From Lachnospiraceae bacterium (GTDB taxonomy: Bacteria; Bacillota; Clostridia; Lachnospirales; Lachnospiraceae): a stretch of DNA of 64,000 bases. The stretch covers positions 124,001 through 188,000 of the forward strand of contig JALEJP010000022.1 in assembly GCA_022769625.1 (NCBI GenBank), written 5' to 3'. Numbering within the stretch: the stretch's first letter is position 1; each line of letters opens with the position of its first letter. The translations under genes and the position numbers were made by a program. The notes beneath the pieces were generated by a model. That model did no database searches, was not told the origin of the DNA, and was given only the letters and a program-made list of their open reading frames with translations. Of this stretch, positions 44,301-54,553 are shown piece by piece.

Positions 44301-45404
44301 TTAATCCAGATAATCTTTCAGTTTCCGGCTGCGGCTTGGATGCCTGAGTTTCCGCAGTGCCTTCGCCTCAATCTGCCGGATACGCTCTCTTGTAACCTTA
44401 AATTCCTTTCCCACTTCCTCCAGTGTTCTGGAACGCCCGTCTTCCAGGCCAAACCGGAGGGAAAGTACCTTTTTCTCGCGATCCGTCAGCGTTTCCATCA
44501 CCTCATTGAGCTGCTCCTGCAGCAATGTATAGGCAGCCGCATCTGCAGGCACCTTGGTTCTGTCATCTTTGATAAAGTCGCCCAGATGCGTATCGTCCTC
44601 CTCACCCACCGGAGTTTCCAGTGAAATGGGATCCATGGATATTTTCAGGATTTCCTCCACTCTGCCGACTGACATGTGCATCACCTCCGCGATCTCCGAA
44701 GCTTTCGGCTCCCTGCCCAGTTTCTGTGTCAGCTGTCTGGAGGTACGCACCGTACGGTTGATAGTCTCCACCATATGCACCGGTATCCGGATGGTTCTTG
44801 CCTGATCCGCAATAGCCCTCGTAATGGCCTGACGGATCCACCAGGTTGCATAGGTGCTGAATTTATAGCCCTTTTTGTAATCAAATTTCTCTACCGCCTT
44901 AATCAGTCCCAGGTTGCCCTCCTGAATCAGATCCAGAAACTGCATTCCTCTTCCGGTATAGCGTTTTGCAATACTGACTACGAGACGGAGATTGGACTCC
45001 GCAAGCCTGCTTTTCGCTTCCTCGTCTCCTTCTTCCATCCGTTTTGCCAGTTCAATTTCTTCTTCTGCAGAAAGCAATGGAATTTTACCGATTTCTTTCA
45101 GATACATGCGCACGGGGTCATCGGTACTGATACCCTCAGGAACTTCCAGAACCTCTTCCGACAGATCCACCTCTTCTTCCTCATCCAAAAGGATATTGTC
45201 CAGCGTATCGGTCTCACCGGTTCTCAAAACATCCACTCCCTGCTTATCCAGATAATCCAGTATCTTTTCACACTGCGTCTCATTTAGCGGGATTCCTTTA
45301 AAATAGTCCATGATTTCCTGATACTCAAGAACATTTTTGTGCTGCTTTGCAAATGCAAGCAAACCCTTCAGTTTCTCCAAAAACTCCCTGCTCTGCTCCT
45401 CCAT
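44301..45404 (-). CDS. rpoD: RNA polymerase sigma factor SigA
   Basis: The 367-residue primary sigma factor has region 1.2 ([21 protein letters not shown]), region 2 ([28 protein letters not shown]), region 3, and the region 4 helix-turn-helix with [18 protein letters not shown]. The ATG at 45404 has AAGGTGG five to eight bases upstream; a longer frame adds 23 unlike residues. It follows dnaG, the usual macromolecular-synthesis pairing. Confidence 0.97.
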   Translation of the reverse strand: MEEQSREFLEKLKGLLAFAKQHKNVLEYQEIMDYFKGIPLNETQCEKILDYLDKQGVDVLRTGETDTLDNILLDEEEEVDLSEEVLEVPEGISTDDPVRMYLKEIGKIPLLSAEEEIELAKRMEEGDEEAKSRLAESNLRLVVSIAKRYTGRGMQFLDLIQEGNLGLIKAVEKFDYKKGYKFSTYATWWIRQAITRAIADQARTIRIPVHMVETINRTVRTSRQLTQKLGREPKASEIAEVMHMSVGRVEEILKISMDPISLETPVGEEDDTHLGDFIKDDRTKVPADAAAYTLLQEQLNEVMETLTDREKKVLSLRFGLEDGRSRTLEEVGKEFKVTRERIRQIEAKALRKLRHPSRSRKLKDYLD

Positions 45405-45476
45405 ATGACCCACCTTCTTTCTGCGCCGCATCCTTACGTTTCTATCTTTTCCCTTATCATGGGAAATATACAACTC

Positions 45477-47246
45477 TTACAGCGGAAGCCGCGGCATGCT
45501 TTCCATTTTCTTTTTGTCCTGCAGTATTTTCTGCAGACCTGCAAGATCCGCCGGATCCAGATTTGCCATCCTGTGCTCGATACTGTTGTTCATAATTCTC
45601 CGTAAAGTCTCATTGAATGCTTTATTATTCTCCGCTTCCGACGTCAGCTTAAGTTTTGCATGAAATAGCGATGCCGCCTCCTTCTGCTGTTCCGGCTCTT
45701 CAAAGTGGTTGATAATCCTTGCCGGGTTCAATTCTCCCTGCTCCAGCTGTGCAAACAGAAGCTCTGCTGCCTGATGATACAGATCCACGGTAAAATCCTC
45801 CGCGCTGATATATGGTTTTACTTTCTCATATAGCCCCGGTCTCTCAATGAGCCAGGTCAGTAAGAGACGCTGAGATTTCCGGATACCATCATCCTTCTCC
45901 TTTTTCTCTTTTTCCTTTTTTTCTTTCACGATATCTGCACGCGGCTCCCGTCCGATGGCACGCATGGCCGTCCTGTTTACCATCTTTCTTAAATTTTCAA
46001 ATCCGATGTGATATTTCACGGCAACTGCTTCAATGTAATTATCCCGTTCCAGTTCCTGTTCAAATTCCACCAGTTTTTCCGCAACAGACTGGAAAAATGC
46101 CGTCTTTCCCTCCGGGTCTTTCATATCATACTGACGTTCCATAGCCGAAAGCTCAAACATAAAACTGTTTTCCGCTTGGTCAATCCGCTCCTGAAAAGCC
46201 TCAGCGCCCAATGCCTTGATAAACTCATCCGGATCTTTGTAAGGATCCATATGCAGAACTTTCGCTTTCAGTCCTGCATGCTTTACGATCGGAATAGCTC
46301 TGAGTGCTGCGCGCACCCCTGCTTCATCACTGTCGTAAGTCAGGATCACTTCATCCGTATATCTTTTCAGAAGTGCTGCATGCTTATCCGTCAAAGCCGT
46401 CCCAAGAGAAGCCACCGCATTTTGAAATCCGGCCTGATGAAGGGAAATGACATCCATATAGCCCTCGCACACCAGAAGATACTTTTTTCGGGAAGTACGT
46501 GCCACATTCAGCCCGTAAAGATTACGGCTTTTGTCAAACACTTTCGTCTCCGGGGAATTGAGATACTTGGGTTTTCCATCCCCCATAACACGGCCTCCGA
46601 AACCAATCACGCGATTATTCACATCCATGATCGGAAAAATAACACGATTCCAGAATTTATCATACATTCCCCTTTTCTCATCTACATTTACAAGGCCTGC
46701 TTCTTTTAACAATTCATCGGAAACGCCCTTACTTTTCATGTACCTGTATAAATCATCGCTGTATTTATTTGCATAACCCAGCCCGAAGCTTTTTATGGTC
46801 TCATCCGTAAGCTGCCTGCCTTTCAGATAACGCATAGCCAAAGCTCCATTCTCCGTGCGAAGCTGATAGTAAAAATATCTGGCGGCCATCTTATTCAGCT
46901 CCAGAATCCTGCTCCTCAGATCCTGCTGTTTCTTTTCTTCCGCGGAATACTCCTGCTCCGGAAGCTTTACCCCAGCCCTCTCTGCCAGATATTTCAGGGC
47001 CTCAGGAAAACTGTAGTTTTCGTATTCCATGATAAAGGTGAATACATTGCCGCCTGCTCCGCAGCCAAAACAATAGTACATCTGTTTGTCCGGGCTCACC
47101 GAAAAGGAAGGTGACTTCTCATTGTGAAACGGACACAGTCCAAAATAAGAGCTGCCCTTTTTCTGAAGCTTCACATAGCTGCCGATGACCTCTACAATAT
47201 CATTTCTTTCTCTGATTTCCTCCACCAGTTCTTCCGGATAATACAT
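45477..47246 (-). CDS. dnaG: DNA primase
   Basis: The 589-residue primase has a zinc-ribbon with CPFHNEKSPSFSVSPD and YYCFGCGAGG, the catalytic core with VIGFGGRVMGD, the Toprim acidic motif VCEGYMDVISLHQAG, and a C-terminal DnaB-binding part. The ATG at 47246 has GGAGAGG upstream. It makes RNA primers at replication forks. It lies between dgt and the sigma-A gene. Confidence 0.96.
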   Translation of the reverse strand: MYYPEELVEEIRERNDIVEVIGSYVKLQKKGSSYFGLCPFHNEKSPSFSVSPDKQMYYCFGCGAGGNVFTFIMEYENYSFPEALKYLAERAGVKLPEQEYSAEEKKQQDLRSRILELNKMAARYFYYQLRTENGALAMRYLKGRQLTDETIKSFGLGYANKYSDDLYRYMKSKGVSDELLKEAGLVNVDEKRGMYDKFWNRVIFPIMDVNNRVIGFGGRVMGDGKPKYLNSPETKVFDKSRNLYGLNVARTSRKKYLLVCEGYMDVISLHQAGFQNAVASLGTALTDKHAALLKRYTDEVILTYDSDEAGVRAALRAIPIVKHAGLKAKVLHMDPYKDPDEFIKALGAEAFQERIDQAENSFMFELSAMERQYDMKDPEGKTAFFQSVAEKLVEFEQELERDNYIEAVAVKYHIGFENLRKMVNRTAMRAIGREPRADIVKEKKEKEKKEKDDGIRKSQRLLLTWLIERPGLYEKVKPYISAEDFTVDLYHQAAELLFAQLEQGELNPARIINHFEEPEQQKEAASLFHAKLKLTSEAENNKAFNETLRRIMNNSIEHRMANLDPADLAGLQKILQDKKKMESMPRLPL

Positions 47247-47302
47247 ACAACCTCTCCTTAACACAAATGCAGGCTATGAGTACCTGCTTTTCCTGATATC
47301 TG

Positions 47303-48307
47303 CTACAGCTGCCACGCTCCTGGAATATACAGCTCAGAAAACTTTTTCATAGCATACTGGTCTGTCATGCCCGCAATATAATCACAGACCACTCGCTCCT
47401 CCGGTTCTCCCCGGTTGATCAACATCCGGTACTCCTCCGGAAGTGTCTCCAGATGCCCTTCATAATAATGATAAAGCTCCATAAGCAGATGCTTTGCCTT
47501 TTCTTCCTCCACCTTTGCCAGTGGATTCCGATAAACAGCAGTAAACATAAACGAGCGCATTCCCTTCATAGCATGCTCCATCTCAGACGACATAAAAATA
47601 TCATCCTTTCCCTGACTGTGTATCACAATATCATGAATCAGGGTATTGAGACGTTCTTTCGTTGTGCTGCCCAGAATCTGGCGATACTCTTTTGGGATCT
47701 CCGCCTCCGTCAGAATACCGGCACGTTCTGCATCGTCAATATCATGATTGATATAGGCAATTTTGTCTGAAAGTCTTACAATCTTTCCCTCCAGAGTAGC
47801 CGGGTTTCCTGCCATCCGGTGGTTTCGTATGCCATCCCGGACTTCCCAGGTCAGATTCAGTCCTTTTCCCTTTTTTTCAAGGATCTCCACAACACGAATA
47901 CTCTGCTCATAATGAGTAAAACCAAGCGGACAGACTTCGTTCAATGCACTTTCCCCTGCATGGCCAAATGGCGTGTGTCCAAGATCATGGCCCAGTGCAA
48001 TCGCTTCCACCAGATCTTCATTCATGCGCAGTGCACGTGCAATCGTCCTTCCGGTCTGTGCAACCTCCAGTGTATGCGTCAGTCTCGTGCGATAATGATC
48101 TCCCTGCGGCTGCAGAAAAACCTGTGTTTTATGCTTCAGACGTCGAAAAGACTTGGAATGCAGAATACGGTCTCTGTCTCTTTGATAAACGGGACGGATA
48201 TCACATGGAGGCTCCTCCACGTCACGTCCTCTTGATTTACTGCTGAGCGCTGCGTAGGGACTGAAATATGCTTCCTCACGCTGCTCTGCCATCTCACGAA
48301 TCGTCAT
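47303..48307 (-). CDS. dgt: dGTPase-like HD-domain triphosphohydrolase
   Basis: The 334-residue protein is a deoxyguanosinetriphosphate triphosphohydrolase-like enzyme. H...HD...D motifs lie in RTRLTHTLEVAQ, ALGHDLGHTPFGH and LSDKIAYINHDIDD. It splits dNTPs to nucleoside and triphosphate. It lies 19 bases after comEC and upstream of dnaG, its usual neighbour in Clostridia. Confidence 0.92.
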   Translation of the reverse strand: MTIREMAEQREEAYFSPYAALSSKSRGRDVEEPPCDIRPVYQRDRDRILHSKSFRRLKHKTQVFLQPQGDHYRTRLTHTLEVAQTGRTIARALRMNEDLVEAIALGHDLGHTPFGHAGESALNEVCPLGFTHYEQSIRVVEILEKKGKGLNLTWEVRDGIRNHRMAGNPATLEGKIVRLSDKIAYINHDIDDAERAGILTEAEIPKEYRQILGSTTKERLNTLIHDIVIHSQGKDDIFMSSEMEHAMKGMRSFMFTAVYRNPLAKVEEEKAKHLLMELYHYYEGHLETLPEEYRMLINRGEPEERVVCDYIAGMTDQYAMKKFSELYIPGAWQL

Positions 48308-48326
48308 CGCAGCACCCCCTTTCCGT

Positions 48327-50525
48327 CTATTTTATCACGTTTTTTCCGAACCTAATAGTTATTTTTTCATTTTTATCACAAAAGATCATTATTTCCCCGC
48401 AATTCTCTGTAGTCAGCAAACCACATCCTGCCTGAGTCAGCCTGTCTATCGTTTCTGGTGCCGGATGGCCATAACGGTTTCCTTTTCCGTAGGATAAAAC
48501 TGCAAGCATGGGGTTTACCATTTTCAGGAAATCCTCTGAACTGGCTCCTTTGGATCCATGATGTCCTGCTTTCAGAACCTCGATCTGATTCCCCTCATCC
48601 CGGATTTGTCCAAGCCATCCGCTTGAGATCAGATACTTTTCTCCTTCTTTTTCCAGATCTCCCATAAACAGCGCATCAAAGGATCCATAGGCTGCATGAA
48701 GAACCAGCGAATTTTCATTTTCCTGTTCTGTTTCAAAATCTGCGGACGGATGCAGACAGGTCAGTGTAAGTTTCCCGGCTCTTAGTCTGTCCCCTGCATG
48801 CATTTTTTGAATCTCTGCTCCCCGTTTCCCGGCCAGCATTTCCATCGTCCGATAGGTATCATCCGGATTGGGAATATCCGGTAAGATGAGTGTTCCGATC
48901 TGAACTTCCTGGATTTCCGACTCCAGGATCTCCCGAATCCCATTGATATGATCTGCATCCATGTGCGTCAGAAACAGATAATCCAGCGTTTCGATCCCGT
49001 GATATTTCAAAAAAGGCAAAATCCGATACTGCCCCACATTTCCCACACTGCTGCTTCCCCCATCACACAGAATCGTAGTCCCATCTTCACTTTGCATAAA
49101 AATGGCATCTCCCTGACCCACATCGAGGAAAGCCAGAGATAATCCCCGTGTTCTCTTAACAGGCAGCATCAACATGGCAAAAATCAGAAAGAAAGGAAAC
49201 GCTTTCTTGCCTTTTTGGCAGTCTCCTCTTTCCTTTGACATAATCCATATGCCGGTAAAAAGAACACAGTAATATACTGCAACCGCCAAACCTTCCGGCC
49301 TGCCTGTCCGTATCTGCGAAAGCGGCAGTAAACTGACTGTCTGACAGAGCAGCCTGTAAATCAACAGTATAACATGAACCGGTATCTGAATCAGTTTTGC
49401 CGCTCTTTCACAAAAAAGGCCAAGACAAAGTGCCGCTCCTCCACCTGCAAGCACCAGGGGAAGTGCGGGAAGTACGGCCAGATTTATGATCATACCATAA
49501 AGTGAAAAAGTATAATAATGCCACAGAATACACGGGAGCAGACCAAGCTGAATCCCGAGACCGGTGAATGCTCTGGTTCCTGGATATTTCTTCAAAACCG
49601 AACCAATCCGTTCTACAGACACCACTGCCAGTACCGACAACTGAAAGCCAACCGAGAATAACAGAAGTGGCTCAGAAAGCAGCAGCAGAATCACAGCAAG
49701 AGAAAGGGCACTGAGCAGATCATAGGTTCTGCCAAGACACTGTGCCCCCAGAAAAGCCAGAAACATGATCACTGCCCGGCAGGTCGCTGTTCCTGCCCCG
49801 GTAAATACGGCATACAACACCATCAGTACACCGGAAAGGGCCGCACAGCCCCAGAAGAAGAATCCCTTTTTTCTCAAAGTCCGGTAAACAGCCATGCCGA
49901 TCAAAGAAATGTGAAGTCCTGAAATGGCAAGAACATGCGAAATTCCTCCCATCTGATACCAGCTCCTGATATCCGGACTCACACCCGCTGTTTCTCCGAG
50001 CAGCATGGCACCAAGTACACCTGCATCTTCCTCATTGAAGATACGGGCAAGACTGTTTTGACCGCAGCGCCTGGCGCAGAAAAGGAACTGTGAAAAACGA
50101 TCCACATGTCCATCCAGACGTGACACACCTGCATATTTCAGGGTAAATAAGATCCTCTCCATCTTCTGCCATGCCAGAGTGTCAAACTGGCCGTCATTGG
50201 TTGGTTCTTCTGCAGGCAGCAGTTTTCCCCGGACGCATACCCGATTTCCATATGAAACGTCTGCCGTTTCTTTCATAATTACCTGTATACGGTATCTGCA
50301 GGAGATCTCCTGCATGAAATCAATTTTCAGATCATTCAGATAAAGATACTGAATACCTTTTTTATATTCTATGCCGCAGACACTGCCCTCACAGGACACC
50401 TGTTGCCCTTCCCACTGCTTAGGCTCTGGCATCTCTTCTTCCAGTCCCAAAAAACTGGCAAGACAGATCCAGAGTATGAGAAGCAGCGCTGCAGCTGCTA
50501 AAGGTCTTTTTCGAAATAGTTTCAA
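48327..50525 (-). CDS. comEC: ComEC/Rec2 DNA-uptake channel protein
   Basis: The 732-residue membrane protein has an N-terminal OB-like domain, the Competence domain with HVLAISGLHISLIGMAVY and LGAMLLGETAGV, about ten membrane segments, and a C-terminal metallo-beta-lactamase-like domain with FLDVGQGDAIFMQS, LTHMDADHING and LKAGHHGSKGASS. It would pass single-stranded DNA across the membrane. The start is TTG 50525 with a poor ribosome site, so translation may be coupled to the GerMN gene just upstream. Confidence 0.94.
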   Translation of the reverse strand: MKLFRKRPLAAAALLLILWICLASFLGLEEEMPEPKQWEGQQVSCEGSVCGIEYKKGIQYLYLNDLKIDFMQEISCRYRIQVIMKETADVSYGNRVCVRGKLLPAEEPTNDGQFDTLAWQKMERILFTLKYAGVSRLDGHVDRFSQFLFCARRCGQNSLARIFNEEDAGVLGAMLLGETAGVSPDIRSWYQMGGISHVLAISGLHISLIGMAVYRTLRKKGFFFWGCAALSGVLMVLYAVFTGAGTATCRAVIMFLAFLGAQCLGRTYDLLSALSLAVILLLLSEPLLLFSVGFQLSVLAVVSVERIGSVLKKYPGTRAFTGLGIQLGLLPCILWHYYTFSLYGMIINLAVLPALPLVLAGGGAALCLGLFCERAAKLIQIPVHVILLIYRLLCQTVSLLPLSQIRTGRPEGLAVAVYYCVLFTGIWIMSKERGDCQKGKKAFPFFLIFAMLMLPVKRTRGLSLAFLDVGQGDAIFMQSEDGTTILCDGGSSSVGNVGQYRILPFLKYHGIETLDYLFLTHMDADHINGIREILESEIQEVQIGTLILPDIPNPDDTYRTMEMLAGKRGAEIQKMHAGDRLRAGKLTLTCLHPSADFETEQENENSLVLHAAYGSFDALFMGDLEKEGEKYLISSGWLGQIRDEGNQIEVLKAGHHGSKGASSEDFLKMVNPMLAVLSYGKGNRYGHPAPETIDRLTQAGCGLLTTENCGEIMIFCDKNEKITIRFGKNVIK

Positions 50526-50531
50526 GAATTG

Positions 50532-51557
50532 TTATGAACTGCTCTCAGTTTCGGTTCCAGGGGTCAGATTCGGATCCACTCCTATACTCGGAGCTGCACC
50601 GTTTTCTTCACTTTCCCTGGAGGATCCCCCATCCTTTTCCCGAATGATATCATTGTTCCGTTCAAACGGTTCTGACAGATCCACCGTATCCTGCAAAAGC
50701 ACATCGGAATTTCCTTCCACCTGGAGCTGCACCCGGTTTATATTTTCACAGCTGTCACAGATGGAATTGACGATGGCATACACCGTCGCCTCCGGTGTCG
50801 TCGCCGCGCCCGAAACAGGCTGATTAAATTCACTGCTGAAATTGACAATGCAGAGGTCTCCTTCCACCAAAATCTCACGGATAACCGTATCGGAGGGAAC
50901 TACCGCAAGCATCCGGCTGCCGGCCGGACCTGCAATCAACTGTTCCACCACAAGCTGCTCCAGAGACGCATCCGGCGCGTAGTGAACATTTCTCATCTGT
51001 TTCACCAGAACTCTGCCATTTAAGCCTGCAAAATAAAGTGGAAGTGCTTCGTACTGATACGCATTGATGCTCTCTCCCTCAGAATTGAGAAAAGAAGATG
51101 CATGCATGGGACCAACCGGTTCCTTTGCGGAATTTAACAGAGCCTCTCCCTCAACAGTGAACACGACCTCCCGCACATCGGTAATCTGAGTCATCGTCTG
51201 TACCACCGCAGCGCGGAACAGCACCTCCTTTACATGACTCATCTCATGATAGCTTTTATCAAAATCTATGGTAAGCCTTCCATCCTTCAGAGTGGAAACC
51301 TTTGCAGTCAGACCTTCCGGAAAAACACTCTGGCAGCCGCTTTTATCGATTCCGTCCGCCATGGCACAAAGAAGCTCCTCCACAAGCTCCGTTCCTCCCT
51401 CTGCTTTTGGAGAATACTGTTCCTCCAACAGGGCCGTACTGTCTGAATTGACACAGAAAAGCTTATATCCTGCTTCTTTTGTTCCGTCACTTCCCTGACA
51501 TCCCGCAAGCAGCAGAAAAACAGTCAGAAGAAGAAACAGTCTCGCAGCTTTTTTCAT
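50532..51557 (-). CDS. GerMN-domain lipoprotein
   Basis: The 341-residue protein has a lipobox LLAGCQG (Cys near 20) and two GerMN repeats (about 60-160 and 200-300): VKEVLFRAAVVQTMTQITDV and CIVNFSSEFNQPVSGAAT. GerM is tied to spore germination and cell wall processes in Bacillus. The Ser/Glu-rich tail is likely disordered. AAGGAG precedes the ATG at 51557. It lies between a histidine kinase and comEC. Confidence 0.88.
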   Translation of the reverse strand: MKKAARLFLLLTVFLLLAGCQGSDGTKEAGYKLFCVNSDSTALLEEQYSPKAEGGTELVEELLCAMADGIDKSGCQSVFPEGLTAKVSTLKDGRLTIDFDKSYHEMSHVKEVLFRAAVVQTMTQITDVREVVFTVEGEALLNSAKEPVGPMHASSFLNSEGESINAYQYEALPLYFAGLNGRVLVKQMRNVHYAPDASLEQLVVEQLIAGPAGSRMLAVVPSDTVIREILVEGDLCIVNFSSEFNQPVSGAATTPEATVYAIVNSICDSCENINRVQLQVEGNSDVLLQDTVDLSEPFERNNDIIREKDGGSSRESEENGAAPSIGVDPNLTPGTETESSS

Positions 51558-51580
51558 AAAGTTACTCCTTAAACAATTAC

Positions 51581-53020
51581 TCAATTCACATATACCAGAG
51601 GAATCCGCACGGTAAACGTGGTTCCTTCCCCTTCTTTACTGTAAACCTTGATAGCACCGCGGTGCATAAGGACTGCACTTCTTGTAATGGCAAGCCCCAG
51701 TCCGGTTCCTCCGATCTCTCTGGAATGGGATTTGTCCACACGGTAAAAACGTTCAAAAATAGCCTCCTGGGATTCTTTTGGAATCCCTATGCCGGAATCC
51801 TCCACTTTGACATAAAAATATTTGCTGTCAACATTCAGGGAGACGTGCACCCATCCTCCCTCTTTGTTGTATTTAATGGCATTTTCCACCAGATTGGAAA
51901 TCGCAAGTGTCATCTTTGTCTCATCCACCTGCGCATTTACCGGTCGGAAGCTTTCCAGAACCAGATTGATGTCACGCTTATCCGCTATCGGCGTCAGACG
52001 CTTGATGATCAGTTCCAGAAGCTCGTTGATATTCTTCGATTCAATGTGAATATCCGCAGCTTTTTTGTCCATCTTCACCAGTGAGAGCAAATCGGTGATG
52101 ATTTTATTCTCCCGGTCGATTTCCTCTGCTATATCACCCATAAACTCCTGATAGAGCTCCACCGGTGCATCCGGCTGAGCCAGAAGGGAATCTGCCAGTA
52201 CCTTCATGGAAGTTATGGGAGTTTTCAGCTCATGCGATACATTGGATACAAACTCCTGCCTGGAGTCATCCAGCGCCTTCATACGCGCAAGCATCTGATT
52301 ATAAGCCTCCGCCAGCTGCTGTGTCTCTGTATAATCCGGAATGGAAATATCTGCATCCAGAAATCCCTCCTGCACCTGGCTTAAAGACTGTGTGACTTTA
52401 TCAAAAGGCTTGGCCAACATCCTTGACAGATAATAGGCCGTCAGAAAGATTGCCGCAGCCATGCCGATCTGAAGGACAAGTACCTGACGGTTCAGCGCGT
52501 CCCGACTCTCCTTAATATCCTTGGTAGGTGTGCTGACGACCATGACACCTTCGATCTCTTTGCTGCTTGGCTCATAAATCGGGATGGTCATCTCGATAAA
52601 ACCCGTCTTTTTATCGTAACGCTGGCTGTCCTCCCCCTGAAAACAGCGGATCACCTCTTCCGCCACGATATATTTCTTTTCGTCCAGCCCATAGGTATCT
52701 TTTACGATACAAAATTCTTTGTTTACGATCAGAATCCGCCCACTGTAAAGATTGGCCATCTGCTGCATCTCCACATCAGCCAGGGTGGACTCTTCCCCTT
52801 CCAGATATCCCGTCTTTGCAATCTGCGCTGTGATCAGATCACTTTGATTCTGGATAATACTCGCCCTCTGCCTTACCGCCTGTTCCTCATAGCTTTTCAG
52901 TATTCCATTCTTAATGAGAAGAAGAGGTATGATACCCACAAGAATAAAAATCAGAAACATGCGGCACTGGAGGCTGTTGACGTACTTTCGAACTTTTTCG
53001 TTTTTTAAATTCTTAAACAC
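51581..53020 (-). CDS. Sensor histidine kinase with HAMP domain
   Basis: The 479-residue kinase has TM1 at about 19-37, an extracytoplasmic domain, TM2 at about 178-198, a HAMP domain (199-252), and HisKA with phosphorylated H263 in VSHELKTPITS. The HATPase domain carries NLVENAIKYN, DSGIGIP and GGTGLGLAITR. The start is GTG behind AAGGGGAG. It follows its response regulator by 22 bases. The signal is unknown. It lacks a PAS domain, unlike WalK. Confidence 0.9.
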   Translation of the reverse strand: MFKNLKNEKVRKYVNSLQCRMFLIFILVGIIPLLLIKNGILKSYEEQAVRQRASIIQNQSDLITAQIAKTGYLEGEESTLADVEMQQMANLYSGRILIVNKEFCIVKDTYGLDEKKYIVAEEVIRCFQGEDSQRYDKKTGFIEMTIPIYEPSSKEIEGVMVVSTPTKDIKESRDALNRQVLVLQIGMAAAIFLTAYYLSRMLAKPFDKVTQSLSQVQEGFLDADISIPDYTETQQLAEAYNQMLARMKALDDSRQEFVSNVSHELKTPITSMKVLADSLLAQPDAPVELYQEFMGDIAEEIDRENKIITDLLSLVKMDKKAADIHIESKNINELLELIIKRLTPIADKRDINLVLESFRPVNAQVDETKMTLAISNLVENAIKYNKEGGWVHVSLNVDSKYFYVKVEDSGIGIPKESQEAIFERFYRVDKSHSREIGGTGLGLAITRSAVLMHRGAIKVYSKEGEGTTFTVRIPLVYVN

Positions 53021-53042
53021 CGGCTCCCCTTAACTCCCCTGA

Positions 53043-53735
53043 TCATGCATGCTGAAAATAATATCCAACGCCCCATTTTGTATGTACATACTTTGGGTCA
53101 CTGGGATTCGTCTCGATTTTCTCCCTCAGTCTCCGGATATGTACATCCACCGTGCGCACATCACCCGGGTATTCATATCCCCATACAATATTCAGCAGAT
53201 TCTCCCTGCTGTATACCTTGTTGGGATTAAAGATCAGAAGCTCCAGCACATCAAACTCTTTTGCCGTCAGATTGACCTCTTTTCCGTCTATGCTCACTCT
53301 TCTCGCTTCACAGTCCATCACAAGATCGCCTGCCTGAATCACACGGCTCTTTGTCTGCGTCGTGGTCTTTTTTTCCGTACGCCGCATAATGGCCTTAATG
53401 CGCGCCTTTACCTCAAGAATGTTAAATGGCTTGGTAATATAGTCATCGGCACCATACTCAAGCCCCAGTATCTTATCCATATCATCTCCCTTGGCAGTCA
53501 GCATCACCACAGGAACACTGGACGTCTCACGCAGCTGCTGGCACACTTCAAAACCGTCAAGCTTTGGAAGCATCACATCCAGAAGGATAATATCGTAATC
53601 TTTTTCCTTCGCCATGCGCAGCGCTTCTTCACCGTCGTAAGCGCAGTCCACCTCCATGCCATCCTGTTCCAGGCTGAAACGTATACCTTTCACAATCAGT
53701 TTTTCGTCATCGACAACTAATACTTTTTTTGCCAT
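53043..53735 (-). CDS. OmpR-type response regulator
   Basis: The 230-residue regulator has a receiver with D53 in LLDVMLPKLDG, MLTAKGDD and ITKPFN, and a winged helix with TVDVHIRRLREKI and TKWGVGYYFQ. The ATG at 53735 has AAGGAG at seven bases. It is WalR-like in sequence style, but the genes usually next to walR are missing, so I give no symbol. Confidence 0.92.
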   Translation of the reverse strand: MAKKVLVVDDEKLIVKGIRFSLEQDGMEVDCAYDGEEALRMAKEKDYDIILLDVMLPKLDGFEVCQQLRETSSVPVVMLTAKGDDMDKILGLEYGADDYITKPFNILEVKARIKAIMRRTEKKTTTQTKSRVIQAGDLVMDCEARRVSIDGKEVNLTAKEFDVLELLIFNPNKVYSRENLLNIVWGYEYPGDVRTVDVHIRRLREKIETNPSDPKYVHTKWGVGYYFQHA

Positions 53736-53778
53736 ATTCATTCTCCTTGCTGAGTGCAGCCATCCTTCGGAACAGCTG

Positions 53779-54459
53779 TCACTGGATTACTATTTTATCT
53801 TTTATTTTGCTGAAAACAGCTTCCTTGATTCCGCTGATATTCATAATATCCTCAATCCGTTCAAAGCCTCCGTTTTCCTCCCGGTAACGGATGATATCCG
53901 CTGCTTTGGACTCTCCGATTCCAGGAAGCGTCATCAATTCTTCTGCCCCTGCCTGATTAATGTTGATTTTACCCTGGGCCGTTTCCTTCGTTCCTTGCTC
54001 TTCCACGACAGAAACTGCCCCCTGTGCAGCCTCTTCACAGGTATATACCCGGATTTGCTGTCCATCGGACAGAAGAGCTGCCTGATTTACCAGCTCCACA
54101 GCCGCATCATCCGAAAAGCCGCCTGCCTCTGCAATCGCCTCATAAACACGCGCTCCCTCTGACAGGGTCACTACACCTGGTTCCTTAACCGCCCCGGTGA
54201 CATCCACATAGATCAGTGACCCGTTTTTTTCCGGATGCCTCTGTGTACCTGTCTCCTGTGCTTTTCCGGTTCCGTCACAGACATCCGTATCTTCCGGGGA
54301 TGAACTCTCCGCAGCGTTTTCCCCATACAGACCAGTCTCTCTGCTTTCCTTTAAGACCTGCTCAAAGCTGATCTCTTTTCCGCTATCCGAACATCCGGAC
54401 AAAATCAGGCACAGAAAAAATGCCCCTGCGGACAATATTACAATCAATAATTTTCTCAA
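53779..54459 (-). CDS. comEA: ComEA-like DNA-binding lipoprotein
   Basis: The 226-residue protein has a lipobox LILSGC (Cys23), an acidic linker, an SLBB domain (about 85-150: VDVTGAVKEPGVVTLSEGAR), and a C-terminal double helix-hairpin-helix (about 165-226) with KININQAGAEELMTLPGIGE and NGGFERIEDIMNISGI. ComEA binds incoming DNA outside the membrane; here it would be lipid-anchored rather than anchored by a membrane helix. The start is TTG 54459 behind AAGGAGG, within a hairpin. Confidence 0.9.
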   Translation of the reverse strand: MRKLLIVILSAGAFFLCLILSGCSDSGKEISFEQVLKESRETGLYGENAAESSSPEDTDVCDGTGKAQETGTQRHPEKNGSLIYVDVTGAVKEPGVVTLSEGARVYEAIAEAGGFSDDAAVELVNQAALLSDGQQIRVYTCEEAAQGAVSVVEEQGTKETAQGKININQAGAEELMTLPGIGESKAADIIRYREENGGFERIEDIMNISGIKEAVFSKIKDKIVIQ

Positions 54460-54481
54460 AAAGGCCTCCTTACCGCCTTTT
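54459..54481 (-). promoter_or_regulatory. Hairpin presenting the comEA ribosome site
   Basis: AAAAGGC / GCCTTTT stem whose nine-base loop GGTAAGGAG holds the Shine-Dalgarno sequence. The first base of the TTG start lies in the 3' arm. Confidence 0.45.
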
Positions 54482-54512
54482 CGACAAAATCCCCCTTTAT
54501 ACAGATATCACT

Positions 54513-54541
54513 ATTCTATCGAATAATCCTCAAAAATACAA
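54513..54541 (-). promoter_or_regulatory. Promoter of the comEA run
   Basis: Minus-strand TTGTAT (54541-54536), 17-base spacer, TAGAAT (54518-54513). Confidence 0.6.
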
Positions 54542-54553
54542 TAGTTTTTTCTT

